Of a stretch of DNA of 39,170 bases, positions 14,798 through 23,754 are shown in pieces (positions within the stretch are counted from its first letter, which is position 1; each line of letters begins with the position of its first letter). The notes under the pieces are model-generated. The model was not told where the DNA came from. It made no database searches and saw only the letters and a list, made by a program, of their open reading frames with translations. The stretch lies in contig SLNJ01000028.1 of the NCBI GenBank assembly GCA_007133065.1, positions 1 to 39,170 on the forward strand. Direction: 5' to 3'. This DNA is from Opitutales bacterium (GTDB lineage: Bacteria; Verrucomicrobiota; Verrucomicrobiia; Opitutales; Oceanipulchritudinaceae). The position numbers and the translations under genes were made by a program.

Positions 14798-15289
14798 ATG
14801 ATCGACGTCGCCAGTGTTGCGTTCGCAATCGCCTGCGGATTCTTCACAATCGGCCTGATCGGCTGTTTTATGCCGGTTCTGCCCGGACCGCTGATCGCCT
14901 GGCTCGGCGTTTTCTTCCATCACGCGATTATGGGGATCCGGTCGGTCGATACCGACTTTGTATTCCTGGCGCTGCTGGCGACGCTCTCCGTGCAGATCCT
15001 GGAGATCCTCCTCCTGCTCGGAGGCGGACAACGATTTCGCCCCTTCGGCACCGGGGTGATCGGCGGACTGCTCGGAGCGGTCCTGGGCACACTCCTCGCC
15101 GGCGCCCCGGGATTGGTCGTGGCTGCGGTCGCGGGGGCCATCGCCTTCGAGCTCTTCGACCGCCGGCGACCCGGGACAATCGAAGGAATCCGGTTCGCTC
15201 GATTCGTTGCAGGGCTCGCGGCGTTTGCATTCAAACTCGGGTGCACTGTGGGCGCAATCACCGCTTTTTTTGTGGCTCTCCCGGCCTGA
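14798..15289 (+). CDS. DUF456 family membrane protein
   Basis: 163 residues with four or five hydrophobic segments: FAIACGFFTIGLIGCFMPVL (about 8-27), LGVFFHHAI, FVFLALLATLSVQILEILLLL (about 54-74), GVIGGLLGAVLGTLLAGAPG (about 86-105) and AGLAAFAFKLGCTVGAITAFF near the C-terminus. GCFMPVLPGPLIAWLG matches the conserved G--LPVLPGP--- region of DUF456, and the GG-LGA--G glycine-rich repeats are also typical. It is a small inner-membrane protein of unknown role. It is the first gene of a plus-strand run ahead of lipB, with a strong hairpin in between. No clear ribosome-binding site precedes the ATG. Confidence 0.88.
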   Translation: MIDVASVAFAIACGFFTIGLIGCFMPVLPGPLIAWLGVFFHHAIMGIRSVDTDFVFLALLATLSVQILEILLLLGGGQRFRPFGTGVIGGLLGAVLGTLLAGAPGLVVAAVAGAIAFELFDRRRPGTIEGIRFARFVAGLAAFAFKLGCTVGAITAFFVALPA

Positions 15290-15300
15290 GATAGACGCGC

Positions 15301-15324
15301 TCGATTCCGCCTTGCCGGAATCGA
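15301..15324 (+). terminator. Perfect 9-bp hairpin between the DUF456 gene and lipB
   Basis: TCGATTCCG (15301-15309) pairs with CGGAATCGA (15316-15324) over a 6-nt loop CCTTGC, 11 bp after the DUF456 stop. No T-run follows, so it may be a weak or factor-dependent terminator, or a processing or stability element that separates expression of the membrane protein from lipB-lipA. Confidence 0.45.
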
Positions 15325-15388
15325 CGACCTCCACCATTCTGAATCGGTGTTGCAGTTGCCCGGAAGGGCAGTCCGGAAAGCATAACCG

Positions 15389-16129
15389 ATGCAACCCCTG
15401 CCGCCGATGCACTCACCACCGCATTCAAGCCTACAGCACCGCGCGCTCCGTGTTGAGAACTGGGGTCGCACCCGCTATCGCGACGCCGTCGCACTCCAGC
15501 GCGAACGCCTCGCCGCCCGACGCGATGGAACGATTCCGGACACCTTGATATTCACCGAGCACAACCCCGTCTACACGATCGGAGTACGCAAAGGTGCTGA
15601 GTCCCACCTGATATGGGATGATGCCCTGTGCAACCGGATGGGCGTCGAGGTCGAGAAAACCAGCCGAGGGGGCGATATCACCTTCCACGGGCCCGGACAG
15701 ATCGTCGGATACCCGATCTTGGATCTGCGAAATCAGCGGGATCTGCACCGCTATCTGCGGGAACTCGAGGAGTGCTTGATCCGCGCGCTCGGAACGCTCG
15801 GGCTCGCCGCCTCCCGCAACCCGGGGAAGACCGGCATCTGGCTCGGAGACCGCAAGATCGCCGCCATCGGCGTCGCTGTCAAATCATGGATCACATGGCA
15901 CGGCTTCGCCCTGAATGTATGCACGGACCTTGGATACTTCCAGGGAATCGTTCCCTGCGGCATCACCGAAGGCAGTGTTACCAGCATTAAGGCGGAACTG
16001 AGCGAATGCCCGTCGGAGCACGACGTGCGCGATGTGATCACCTCCGCGTTCAAGGAAGTCTTCGGATTCGACCGGATCGTCGCCTCCTCCACGTTTTTTT
16101 CCGTGCAAAGAGGCCAAAAGCTGCTTTAG
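15389..16129 (+). CDS. lipB: Octanoyl-[acyl carrier protein]:protein N-octanoyltransferase
   Basis: 246 residues (a start at 15407, MHSPPHSS, is also possible). RGGDITFHGPGQ (93-104) is the LipB signature, Lys156 in DRKIAAIGV and Cys190 in VPCGI are the catalytic pair, and TEHNPVYTIG lies near the N-terminus. The enzyme moves octanoate from ACP to lipoyl domains of 2-oxoacid dehydrogenases and the glycine cleavage H protein. The neighbour lipA follows after 9 bp, so the two form the complete de novo lipoylation route. The length is slightly above the usual 210-230 because of the N-terminal extension. Confidence 0.97.
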   Translation: MQPLPPMHSPPHSSLQHRALRVENWGRTRYRDAVALQRERLAARRDGTIPDTLIFTEHNPVYTIGVRKGAESHLIWDDALCNRMGVEVEKTSRGGDITFHGPGQIVGYPILDLRNQRDLHRYLRELEECLIRALGTLGLAASRNPGKTGIWLGDRKIAAIGVAVKSWITWHGFALNVCTDLGYFQGIVPCGITEGSVTSIKAELSECPSEHDVRDVITSAFKEVFGFDRIVASSTFFSVQRGQKLL

Positions 16130-16138
16130 TAAAAAACC

Positions 16139-17023
16139 ATGTCCACCACGTCAGTAGAGCGGAAACCGGGCTGGCTCCGCGCCAAATTGCCCACCAGTTC
16201 GAAGTATCGCGAAGTACGGGATCTGGTCGATCAGAACGCCTTGCACACGGTCTGCCAGAGCGCACACTGCCCGAACCTGGGCGAGTGTTGGTCCCGGCGC
16301 ACCGCGACCCTTATGATCCTCGGCGAAGTGTGCACCCGGAGTTGCACGTTCTGCGCGATCCAGACTGGGCGGCCGCCCGAACTCGACCTCGGAGAACCGG
16401 CTCGCGTCGCCGAAGCCGTAAGGAAAATGGGCTTGAAACACGCGGTCATCACATCTGTTGCCCGGGATGACCTGAAGGATGGAGGCGCCTCGGTATGGGC
16501 GGCGACGGTCCGCGCGATCCGGTACCGAAATCCGGGCACGGGGATCGAAATCCTGATTCCGGATTTTCGCGGCAAACCGGAGCCGTTGGACGTGGTTCTG
16601 GACGCACGACCCGACATCCTCAACCACAACATTGAGACCGTCGAACGGCTGCAGCGTCCGGTTCGCAAGACCGCCAACTACAACACAACGCTGGGGGTCC
16701 TGCGCCACGCCAAATCCCGTGGATTCACGACAAAGAGCGGCATCATGCTCGGGATTGGCGAGCAACACGAGGAGATCGCCAAGACACTCCGGGATCTGCG
16801 CGCCATCGATGTCAACATTCTCACCATTGGGCAATACCTTCAGCCGACCCCGAAGCACCGTCCGCTCGACCGCTGGGTTACACCGGAAGAATTCCAGGAA
16901 TGGAAGGATTTCGGGCTTTCGATCGGCTTTGACGTCGTCGAATCGGGACCGCTTGTGCGGAGCTCGTACCACGCCGATGAGCAGTCCGCAATGCTGCAGG
17001 AACGGGGCGCCCGGGCCGGCTGA
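16139..17023 (+). CDS. lipA: Lipoyl synthase
   Basis: 294 residues. The auxiliary cluster cysteines are Cys39, Cys44 and Cys50 (CQSAHCPNLGEC, CX4CX5C), and the radical SAM cysteines are Cys65, Cys69 and Cys72 (CTRSCTFC). VRSSYHADE near the C-terminus provides the RSSY serine that ligates the auxiliary cluster. All canonical ligands are present. The enzyme inserts two sulfur atoms into protein-bound octanoate. It lies 9 bp after lipB and 38 bp before glnD on the same strand. The start fits the N-terminal family pattern (KPGWLRAKLPT). Confidence 0.98.
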   Translation: MSTTSVERKPGWLRAKLPTSSKYREVRDLVDQNALHTVCQSAHCPNLGECWSRRTATLMILGEVCTRSCTFCAIQTGRPPELDLGEPARVAEAVRKMGLKHAVITSVARDDLKDGGASVWAATVRAIRYRNPGTGIEILIPDFRGKPEPLDVVLDARPDILNHNIETVERLQRPVRKTANYNTTLGVLRHAKSRGFTTKSGIMLGIGEQHEEIAKTLRDLRAIDVNILTIGQYLQPTPKHRPLDRWVTPEEFQEWKDFGLSIGFDVVESGPLVRSSYHADEQSAMLQERGARAG

Positions 17024-17061
17024 GTCCGACCCGGCAACCGCCGGGCACCCTTACTCCCCCA

Positions 17062-19869
17062 ATGGCCGTAATATCGCAGGAGAGGCTCTACCGCAGGCGT
17101 ATCCAACGACACGCCGAGCTGCGGCTCAACTTTGCGCCGGACGAAGATAACGATTCCATCCTCGAACCGTGCAAGGAATTTCTTCGCTTGGAATTCGAGC
17201 TGTTGGAACGCCACCACCGCAAGGGTGCCGGAGGGTTCGAGATCGCGCTCGAGCGCACGGAGATCATCGACACGCTCGTTCGCCGACTGTTCGCGCGCGC
17301 GCGAGCCCGCTGCGAACAGACCTCCGGTCGCCCTCTCGAATTCCCGGTCTCGCTCGTTGCCCTCGGCGGATACGGCCGCATGGAACTCAGTCCACACAGC
17401 GATGTGGACATCATGCTCCTTTACCCGGATCGACCCCGTGCGAAAAATTTCCCGGCGATGCAAGAACAGCTCGCCGACAGCCTGCTCTATCCGCTGTGGG
17501 ACCTCGGCCTGCAAACAGGACACAGCACCCGAACTCCCAAACAAGCAATCGAAGAGGCGTCGAAGGATATTCTCACCAAGAACTCCCTTCTGGAGGCGCG
17601 CATTGTCGCCGGCGACAATGCGCTTTTCAGTCATTTTACGAAGGTCTACCGGCGCTACTGTCGGCGCACCCAGGACGCCTACATCCAGCAGCGACTCGCC
17701 GATCAGGAGTACCGCCGGGCGCGCCACGGCAACACGGTGTTCCTGCAGGAACCCGACATCAAGAACGGGGTCGGCGGCCTGCGCGATTACCACAACATTC
17801 TCTGGATTATTCGGCTGATCCTGAACAGCGATTCAATCGAGGACCTGCTCACGCGCGACTACCTTGATCCGGGTGAGTACCGGGACTTCGTAGCAGCCTA
17901 CGAATTCCTCCTGCACGTGCGGAACGAGTTGCACTTCCAGAGTCGCCGGCCGACCGAGGTGCTGCACCTCGACCAACAATCCGCGATAGCATGGAGTCTC
18001 AACTACCGGCAACAGGATATCTTCGAACGCGTGGAGGCGTTCATGAAGGACTACTACCGCCACGCCCAGCACATCTATCTCACGAGTCGCTATCTGGAGC
18101 AGCGCTTCGCGATCGATTCGAACTCCCATTCGGGCTGGAAGGAGGTGCTCGAATCACGTCGCATGGCGCCGCAACAGGAGCTCGACGGATTCCTCTTCCG
18201 GGGCGGGGTCCTGGAGACCGAGAATCCGGACGTCTTCGTCGAGGACCCCGAACGCATGATCCGGGTATTCCGACACGCCCAGCAAGTGCGTGCGCGCATC
18301 GATTTCGAACTGCGGCGGCTCATCCGCGAGAACCTTCACCTGATCGACGCACGCCTGATCCAGTCGCCCACAGCCAACCGATCCTTCCGGAGCATCCTGC
18401 AATCGGTCGGAGAAGTCTACCCGTCGCTGCAATTGATGCACGAAATCGGCGTCCTTCAGCGATTTCTTCCCGAATTCGCCCCGCTGGTATGCCTGGTTCA
18501 GCATGAGTACTACCATCGCTATACAGCCGATGTTCACACGCTCACGACTATCGCCGAGCTCGACAAGGTTTTCAACAGCGTTGAGGAACACACCACCGGA
18601 AAGTACAAACGGGAACTGCACGAGACCGAGATTCCCAGTCTCCTTTACCTTGTTCTCCTGCTCCACGATATCGGGAAGGGCTCCGGCGCGTCCGGGCATG
18701 CGGATCGCGGTGCCCAACTCGCCGGACCCGTGCTGGAGCGGATAGGAGTCAAACCCGAGCTCCACAGGAAAATTCTTTTCATTATCCGCAATCACCTGGA
18801 AATGGCACGATTCTGGCAGCGGTACGATGTCGATGATCCCAGGACAGCAGAGGCGTTTGCGGAATTTGTCGGAACTGCCGAGCAGCTCAGGCTCCTCTAC
18901 GTGCACAATTTCTGCGATGCCCGCGGCACCGCCGGAGGCCTCTGGAACAGCTACAAGGATATGCTTCACACCGAGCTGTTTCGCAACACGCTCCTGCAGC
19001 TGGGCGAGAAGCCCAGGATTCCCGCTGAGAAGCGTATGATTCCACAGAATGATATTCGCGATCGCCTCCCTGAGCTCTCAGACGACGAGATCGAAGCGCA
19101 TTACAATCTCCTCCCCGAGCGCTACTTTGTTTTCACTCCGCTTGATGAGGTGGTTTTGCACCTGCGAATGGTCAACCGGCTCCTGCTCCAGATCGAGGAG
19201 ACATCGTCCGTTGGATCGCTGGTACCGATGGTGGAATGGACCGACGATTTGTCGCTCTCCATGAGCGTCGTGCACGTGGTCACGTGGGACCGCGCCGGAC
19301 TCTTCTGCAAACTGGCCGGTGCGTTCAGCGCCGCGGGCCTAAGCATCGTCAGCTCCAAGGCCTTGACCCGGGCCGATCATATCACGATCGATACCTTCTA
19401 CGTCTGCCAACCGGGCGGCGGCGTCGTACAGGAGGAACGAACCCGCACGCAGTTCCAGGAGCACCTCGAAGAGGCCTTGTTGCAAAACAAGGACCTTCTT
19501 CCGGCGATTATCGCACAGCAGAAGAGGCTTGCCAAGCCCTCCTACCTCAAACAACGGGATATCCTGGAAGCACAGATACCCCCGTCCGTGAACGTCTACC
19601 ACGAACTCAACCTGCGGCGCACCATTATCGAGGTTCAGGCAACCGACCAGGTCGGCCTGCTGTACCGGCTCGCGCGCGCGATCTACGAACACGGATTCGA
19701 CATCACGTTTGCGCGTATCTCAACCGAGCGACACGTTGCCGTTGATACGTTCTATATCGAAAATATCGATACCCATAAATCCCAGGAGGCATCCAACCTG
19801 CTCGATCTTCGGGAGAGTCTTACCCAGATCGTCGACCCGGCGCATGGCAGCTCCCAGCCGCCGGCGTGA
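17062..19869 (+). CDS. glnD: Bifunctional uridylyltransferase/uridylyl-removing enzyme (PII sensor)
   Basis: 935 residues. The nucleotidyltransferase motif is GGYGRMELSPHSDVDIMLLY (102-121, with Asp114 and Asp116 as metal ligands). LQEPDIKNGVGGLRD is the GlnD linker motif, the HD domain has LLHDIGKGSGASGHADRG (His535, Asp536), and two ACT domains lie at the C-terminus (about 731-790 and 851-920; VVTWDRAGLFCKLAGAF and VQATDQVGLLYRLARAI). The enzyme uridylylates PII when glutamine is low and removes UMP when it is high. It is normal in length and domain order. No glnB or amtB is next to it; it appears to follow lipB-lipA as the last gene of a plus-strand operon. Confidence 0.97.
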   Translation: MAVISQERLYRRRIQRHAELRLNFAPDEDNDSILEPCKEFLRLEFELLERHHRKGAGGFEIALERTEIIDTLVRRLFARARARCEQTSGRPLEFPVSLVALGGYGRMELSPHSDVDIMLLYPDRPRAKNFPAMQEQLADSLLYPLWDLGLQTGHSTRTPKQAIEEASKDILTKNSLLEARIVAGDNALFSHFTKVYRRYCRRTQDAYIQQRLADQEYRRARHGNTVFLQEPDIKNGVGGLRDYHNILWIIRLILNSDSIEDLLTRDYLDPGEYRDFVAAYEFLLHVRNELHFQSRRPTEVLHLDQQSAIAWSLNYRQQDIFERVEAFMKDYYRHAQHIYLTSRYLEQRFAIDSNSHSGWKEVLESRRMAPQQELDGFLFRGGVLETENPDVFVEDPERMIRVFRHAQQVRARIDFELRRLIRENLHLIDARLIQSPTANRSFRSILQSVGEVYPSLQLMHEIGVLQRFLPEFAPLVCLVQHEYYHRYTADVHTLTTIAELDKVFNSVEEHTTGKYKRELHETEIPSLLYLVLLLHDIGKGSGASGHADRGAQLAGPVLERIGVKPELHRKILFIIRNHLEMARFWQRYDVDDPRTAEAFAEFVGTAEQLRLLYVHNFCDARGTAGGLWNSYKDMLHTELFRNTLLQLGEKPRIPAEKRMIPQNDIRDRLPELSDDEIEAHYNLLPERYFVFTPLDEVVLHLRMVNRLLLQIEETSSVGSLVPMVEWTDDLSLSMSVVHVVTWDRAGLFCKLAGAFSAAGLSIVSSKALTRADHITIDTFYVCQPGGGVVQEERTRTQFQEHLEEALLQNKDLLPAIIAQQKRLAKPSYLKQRDILEAQIPPSVNVYHELNLRRTIIEVQATDQVGLLYRLARAIYEHGFDITFARISTERHVAVDTFYIENIDTHKSQEASNLLDLRESLTQIVDPAHGSSQPPA

Positions 19870-19896
19870 AGCCGGTCCATACTGCGCCCCGTGGGG
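19861..19896. terminator. Hairpins in the glnD/hisA convergent gap
   Basis: CCGGC (19861-19865) pairs with GCCGG (19871-19875) over loop GTGAA, which contains the glnD TGA. A second stem is CCCC-GT-GGGG (19887-19896). No T-run. This is the only space between the two convergent genes, so termination in both directions must happen in or near it. Confidence 0.35.
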
Positions 19897-20637
19897 TCAG
19901 GATGTCCCGGAAAGCGCTTGAATCAGGTCGGCCAGGTCGATCGTCCCCTCGTAGAGCGCGGTGCCGATAATGACTCCGTGCATGTTCGGGTGCGACCGGG
20001 CAATTTCGGCGTAGCGCATAACATCCGCCGCCTTCGCGACACCGCCCGAGGCGATCAGCTCCATCGATGTCGACTCGAGGAACTCCTCCTGACCCGCGAA
20101 ATTCGGCCCTCCCAGCATACCGTCGGTGCTGATGTCGGTGTAGATCACCGTGCGCACCCCGAAAGATTCCACTGTCCGGGCCAAGGCGACCGCCCGCTGT
20201 TCGGTGGTGTCGACCCACCCCTTCACCGCTACTTTGCCATCCCTGGCATCGATGCCGACCGCGATGCGTTCACCGTAACGGGCCACCGCCTCCCGTAGAA
20301 ATCCAGCATCCTGTGCGGCCCGCGTACCGATCACAACACGGGCGACTCCGAGATCGAGAGCTCGTGCGATCGTATCCATATCACGCATCCCGCCCCCGAG
20401 TTGCACCCGAAGTCCGGAGGCGAGAATCTTCTCCACCGCCTCCCAGTTGTCCGGACGTCCGCTGAACGCGCCGTCGAGATCGACCACGTGGACCCAATCC
20501 GCGCCGGCCTCACGGTATTGTTCGGCCGGGATCGAGGGATCGTTATGGTAGACCGTCTCACGGTCCGCACGCCCCTGACGGAGCCGGACCACCCGGCCGG
20601 ATTTCAGATCGATCGATGGGTACAGTGTCAGGGACAT
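19897..20637 (-). CDS. hisA: ProFAR isomerase of histidine biosynthesis
   Basis: 246 residues from the ATG at 20637. It is a (beta/alpha)8 barrel of the HisA/HisF family: LYPSIDLKSGRVVRL with catalytic Asp10, VHVVDLDGAFSG, LGGGMRDMD (first phosphate-binding site), AVGIDARDGKVAVKGW with the second acid Asp130, and IASGGV plus VIIGTALYEG for the second phosphate. It converts ProFAR to PRFAR in the fourth step of histidine synthesis. No other his genes are in the window, so the pathway is scattered. An upstream in-frame start at 20673 gives 12 extra residues without family match. Confidence 0.96.
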   Translation of the reverse strand: MSLTLYPSIDLKSGRVVRLRQGRADRETVYHNDPSIPAEQYREAGADWVHVVDLDGAFSGRPDNWEAVEKILASGLRVQLGGGMRDMDTIARALDLGVARVVIGTRAAQDAGFLREAVARYGERIAVGIDARDGKVAVKGWVDTTEQRAVALARTVESFGVRTVIYTDISTDGMLGGPNFAGQEEFLESTSMELIASGGVAKAADVMRYAEIARSHPNMHGVIIGTALYEGTIDLADLIQALSGTS

Positions 20638-20686
20638 GGCGCACACAAAGCCGCCGGCCCCGGCTGACTGCAAGGATTTTTCGCGC

Positions 20687-22282
20687 CTAACGCGGAATCA
20701 GCCTCCAGCCACCGCCCGGGCCCACGTCAAGAAACCATCGGACTGCACCGTAGAATCCGGTTCGGCGATCGAAATACATCCAATACTGATCGCGGCCGTG
20801 ATAGAGGTAGGGAAAGATGCGATCGTTGGTCCAGAACCATTCTATTTCCGGCGCTGGATCGTAAAACCAGATCCCGTGGCCCTCGCGCCCGGCCACAAAC
20901 AGCCAGTGGTGCTGCTCGTGGTAAATCCACGGAAAGCGCAGCGCGTAGAAAAGACCCAACCAATCGTTCTCCCAGAAACCGCCTCCGACACTCCGGGAAC
21001 GGGGAAAAATCTGACTTACTGCCGTACTCAGCTGAGGCTCGTCGGGAGGGATCGAGAACCGATCGATCTCCTCCCCGGTTTCGTCAACGACACGGAACGA
21101 GAGCAGCTCGCGGGCGAAAACACCCAGAATATAGTGTCGTCTGGCCGCGGATGCGGAAATATACCAGCGCTCCATCGGCTCGGCCGGGCGACGGGTCTCC
21201 ACCCCCCAGGCGCCATCCCCGACGTAAAGCACACCTCCGAAGTCCACCCGCCCCCGCAACAACGGGAACGTGCGCTTGTACGTGTGATCGTGGTGCTCGA
21301 TCGCCAGCGCGACGTCGGTGTCTTCAAAGAGCGGGACCCAGTGTTCCCGAACGTCCCGGCTCAACGACTCCTCGTAAGATCGATGCGAAGGATAGGCCGG
21401 AACGTGGTAGACCGGGATCACGTGCGCCACCTCCCGGCGTTCGGCGAGCACCGCCCGCAACCACTCGGTCTGCGGGCCGGGAATCGGATTGGTATGGCCG
21501 GAGTCAAGGATCACGAGGCTCAGGTATTCGCCGAAATCCAGCACCCTGTACCCGGGTTGGCCGGGAAATGCGAAAAAGGTGTAGAAATACGGTGCCATTG
21601 CGGCGCGTACCGCATCGCTCTGTTCGTAGTCCCGCCGGGCGGACACGTACCCCTCACGCACCTCGTGGTTTCCAATCGCAACGACTACAGGGACAACCCT
21701 TCCGTCCTGCGCAATCAAAGTCTGCTTGACCGACTGAAACCACTGCAGCCACCGGCGTAGATTCGACTCGCGCCCGTCCGCGTACGCCAAGTCTCCTCCC
21801 CATACCACGAAATCAGGGTCCTCGGCCATCGCCAGCTCGTTCACCCGGTCCATCCATTCCCGCCGAACCATCGTATCGCCGCCGAAAACAATCCGCAGAG
21901 GCCGATCGAGTTCCGCCGGCATCGTGCGAAAGTAGTAGACGGGACCTCCGGGCGTCCACCGAAACTCCACGCGAGAGCCGGGATTCAACCCGCTCAGCGC
22001 CGCCCGGTGAATGAAATGCGGCCCAAACGGAAACGATCGGGAGTCGTGGACGGCCGATCGCCAGCTCTCGCCGGCGTCCCGATGTCGGTACTGCAAGCCG
22101 GGAGTCTCCGCGGTGTCATGAGTGTGCCAGTCGATGACAATACTGCGCGACGGATCATCCTTCCAGGTCAGAAAGATTGCCGGCGGATCGAATGCAGCAG
22201 CCGGGATCCATCCCAAGAGGCACAACACAAGCAAATAAACCGTTCGTTTTCCGATCACTCTGCTGCTGGCGCTCCAATCCAT
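20687..22282 (-). CDS. Exported purple-acid-phosphatase-like metallophosphoesterase with aromatic C-terminal module
   Basis: 531 residues. A signal peptide (VYLLVLCLLGWIPAAAF, cleavage about 30) is followed by a fibronectin-like N-domain (about 35-120) and a calcineurin-type domain: Asp136 in VFGGDTM, Asp164 in WGGDLAYADG, Asn205-His206 in GNHEV, His293 in YHVPAY and a HHDH cluster (330-333) where purple acid phosphatases have GHxH. The C-terminal 437-504 is very rich in Trp, Tyr and Phe (WLGLFYALRFPWIYHEQHHW, EWFWTNDRIFPYLYHG) and closely resembles the end of the CotH-like protein in this window. The substrate is unknown; a phosphomonoesterase or diesterase acting outside the cytoplasm is likely. 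GGGGAG lies upstream of the ATG, about 11 nt away. Confidence 0.92.
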   Translation of the reverse strand: MDWSASSRVIGKRTVYLLVLCLLGWIPAAAFDPPAIFLTWKDDPSRSIVIDWHTHDTAETPGLQYRHRDAGESWRSAVHDSRSFPFGPHFIHRAALSGLNPGSRVEFRWTPGGPVYYFRTMPAELDRPLRIVFGGDTMVRREWMDRVNELAMAEDPDFVVWGGDLAYADGRESNLRRWLQWFQSVKQTLIAQDGRVVPVVVAIGNHEVREGYVSARRDYEQSDAVRAAMAPYFYTFFAFPGQPGYRVLDFGEYLSLVILDSGHTNPIPGPQTEWLRAVLAERREVAHVIPVYHVPAYPSHRSYEESLSRDVREHWVPLFEDTDVALAIEHHDHTYKRTFPLLRGRVDFGGVLYVGDGAWGVETRRPAEPMERWYISASAARRHYILGVFARELLSFRVVDETGEEIDRFSIPPDEPQLSTAVSQIFPRSRSVGGGFWENDWLGLFYALRFPWIYHEQHHWLFVAGREGHGIWFYDPAPEIEWFWTNDRIFPYLYHGRDQYWMYFDRRTGFYGAVRWFLDVGPGGGWRLIPR

Positions 22283-22422
22283 CGATAGTGGTTCTCCCCT
22301 TCAAAACATATCACCGATCCGGTTTTTTTCAAGCGATCCGCCAGGCATGGCCTTCAGTCGCATCGGCGGGTACGGCTCTTCACCGTTGACGGCAGACCAA
22401 CATGGAATAGAGTCCACTGCTT

Positions 22423-23319
22423 ATGAAAGTGATCCGAGCCAAGAGCGCGGGCTTCTGCTGGGGCGTCGAACGCGCCATCGAGATCGCGCGTGATTACGCC
22501 GGCAAAGGGCGCTATCCCGTGTACACGGACGGCCCGCTCATCCACAATCGTCAGATGATGGAGCGTCTGACCGCGGAGGGCGTCCGCGAGGTCGGCGACT
22601 ACCAGAGCAGCGCGGAACTCCAGCTGCAGGAGCAGGAGGGCACCGACCCCGTCCTCGTAGTCCGTGCCCACGGAATCTCGCCACAACGCCGCAAGTATCT
22701 TAAATCACTCGACATTGACTTTCGCGACGCTACTTGCCCGGACGTCGGAATCATCGCCGGAAAAATCCGCATGCACGCCCGGAAAGGATACACCGTGGTT
22801 ATATTCGGCGACGTGAATCACCCCGAGATCATCGGCTTGCTCGGTTATGCGGAAAAGGGGCGCGGCTTTGTCATCAAAAACAGCGAGGAAATCGACGCCC
22901 TGCCCCCGCTGGGCGAGAAGGTGGTGATGGTATCACAGTCCACCATGTTCACCGATGAGTTCAACCGTCTCGCCAACCATCTGCGCGAACGATATCCCGA
23001 CGCGGTCGTCATCGACACGATATGCGGTGCCACGAAGGACCGGCAGGGCGATATCCGGATTCTGGTGGAGGCAGGCGCCGAGGCGATCGTGGTGATCGGT
23101 GGGCAACACTCTGCGAACACCCGGAAGCTCGCCTATCTCGCCCGGGAACAGCACCTCCCCACCTACCATATCGAAACGGAAACGGAAATCGACGCCGCGG
23201 GAATGAGCCGGTACGGTACGGTCGGCGTCACCGCCGGTGCTTCAACGCCGGAATTCCTTATCGAGCAGGTCTGCCGCAGCCTGGAAAGCATCGAAACCAC
23301 CGCACGCGCCCCCGTTTGA
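22423..23319 (+). CDS. ispH: 4-hydroxy-3-methylbut-2-enyl diphosphate reductase
   Basis: 298 residues. The three cluster cysteines are Cys12 (AGFCWGV), Cys105 (DATCPDV) and Cys201 (DTICGAT). His41 (GPLIHN), His83 (VRAHGIS) and His133 (VNHPEI) bind the diphosphate, and TAGASTPEFLIEQV closes the active site. This [4Fe-4S] enzyme makes IPP and DMAPP, the last step of the MEP pathway, in the cytoplasm. These feed the polyprenyl chain used by the MenA encoded nearby. It is a monocistronic-looking gene: 140 bp from the divergent phosphoesterase and 135 bp before the next gene. Confidence 0.97.
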   Translation: MKVIRAKSAGFCWGVERAIEIARDYAGKGRYPVYTDGPLIHNRQMMERLTAEGVREVGDYQSSAELQLQEQEGTDPVLVVRAHGISPQRRKYLKSLDIDFRDATCPDVGIIAGKIRMHARKGYTVVIFGDVNHPEIIGLLGYAEKGRGFVIKNSEEIDALPPLGEKVVMVSQSTMFTDEFNRLANHLRERYPDAVVIDTICGATKDRQGDIRILVEAGAEAIVVIGGQHSANTRKLAYLAREQHLPTYHIETETEIDAAGMSRYGTVGVTAGASTPEFLIEQVCRSLESIETTARAPV

Positions 23320-23372
23320 GTTCCGAAATCGCATTCGGCTCACGAACCCTGCGGTCACACGGTTCGCCTGAT

Positions 23373-23401
23373 TTGATGTTTTCCTGGATATGCGCTATCG
23401 T
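23373..23401 (+). promoter_or_regulatory. Possible sigma-70-type promoter for the 82-aa gene and trxA
   Basis: TTGATG (23373-23378) and TATCGT (23396-23401) with a 17-bp spacer lie about 55 bp before the GTG at 23455. The -35 box has five of six consensus bases and the -10 is weaker. Confidence 0.4.
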
Positions 23402-23454
23402 GGTGTGAGAAAAAGCGGCTTGAAAATCCATCGCAGCCCTACACTTTAACACCC

Positions 23455-23703
23455 GTGAGTGCAGATTCCCAGTCCAACGTGAAGGCACACCTGCTCGGAA
23501 TCGGTTTCGATAACGCCGATGGTCACAGGCGTATTACCCGCGCCGAGCAATTCTCCATCCTCGGCGGATCCGAAGAGACCCATAGCCGGATGACCGAGAC
23601 CGTTGTCAAGACCGTCGAAGAGTTGGAGCGCAAGGGCAAGCGCCTTGAACACGCCAAGCCTCCGGAACTCGTGGAGTTGCTCGACAAACACACCCCGCGG
23701 TGA
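23455..23703 (+). CDS. Small conserved hypothetical protein
   Basis: 82 residues from a GTG. The sequence is soluble and highly charged: LLGIGFDNADGHRRITRAEQ, FSILGGSEETHSRMTETVVK and a C-terminal helix TVEELERKGKRLE. The strongly patterned G-FDN-DGH-RIT and GGSEETH-RMTE motifs look conserved rather than random, and I believe similar short proteins occur in other Verrucomicrobiota, though I cannot verify this here. The function is unknown. It is 51 bp before trxA on the same strand and probably cotranscribed with it, which hints at a redox or stress connection. Confidence 0.75.
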   Translation: MSADSQSNVKAHLLGIGFDNADGHRRITRAEQFSILGGSEETHSRMTETVVKTVEELERKGKRLEHAKPPELVELLDKHTPR

Positions 23704-23754
23704 TCTGCGCTCTTCCCTCCGCCCGCCAACCAAGCAGAAACGAAGGATCAACTT

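Noticed and set aside
20636-21760. Plus-strand open frame antisense to the phosphoesterase
   Set aside because: The minus strand carries all metallophosphoesterase motifs and a signal peptide.
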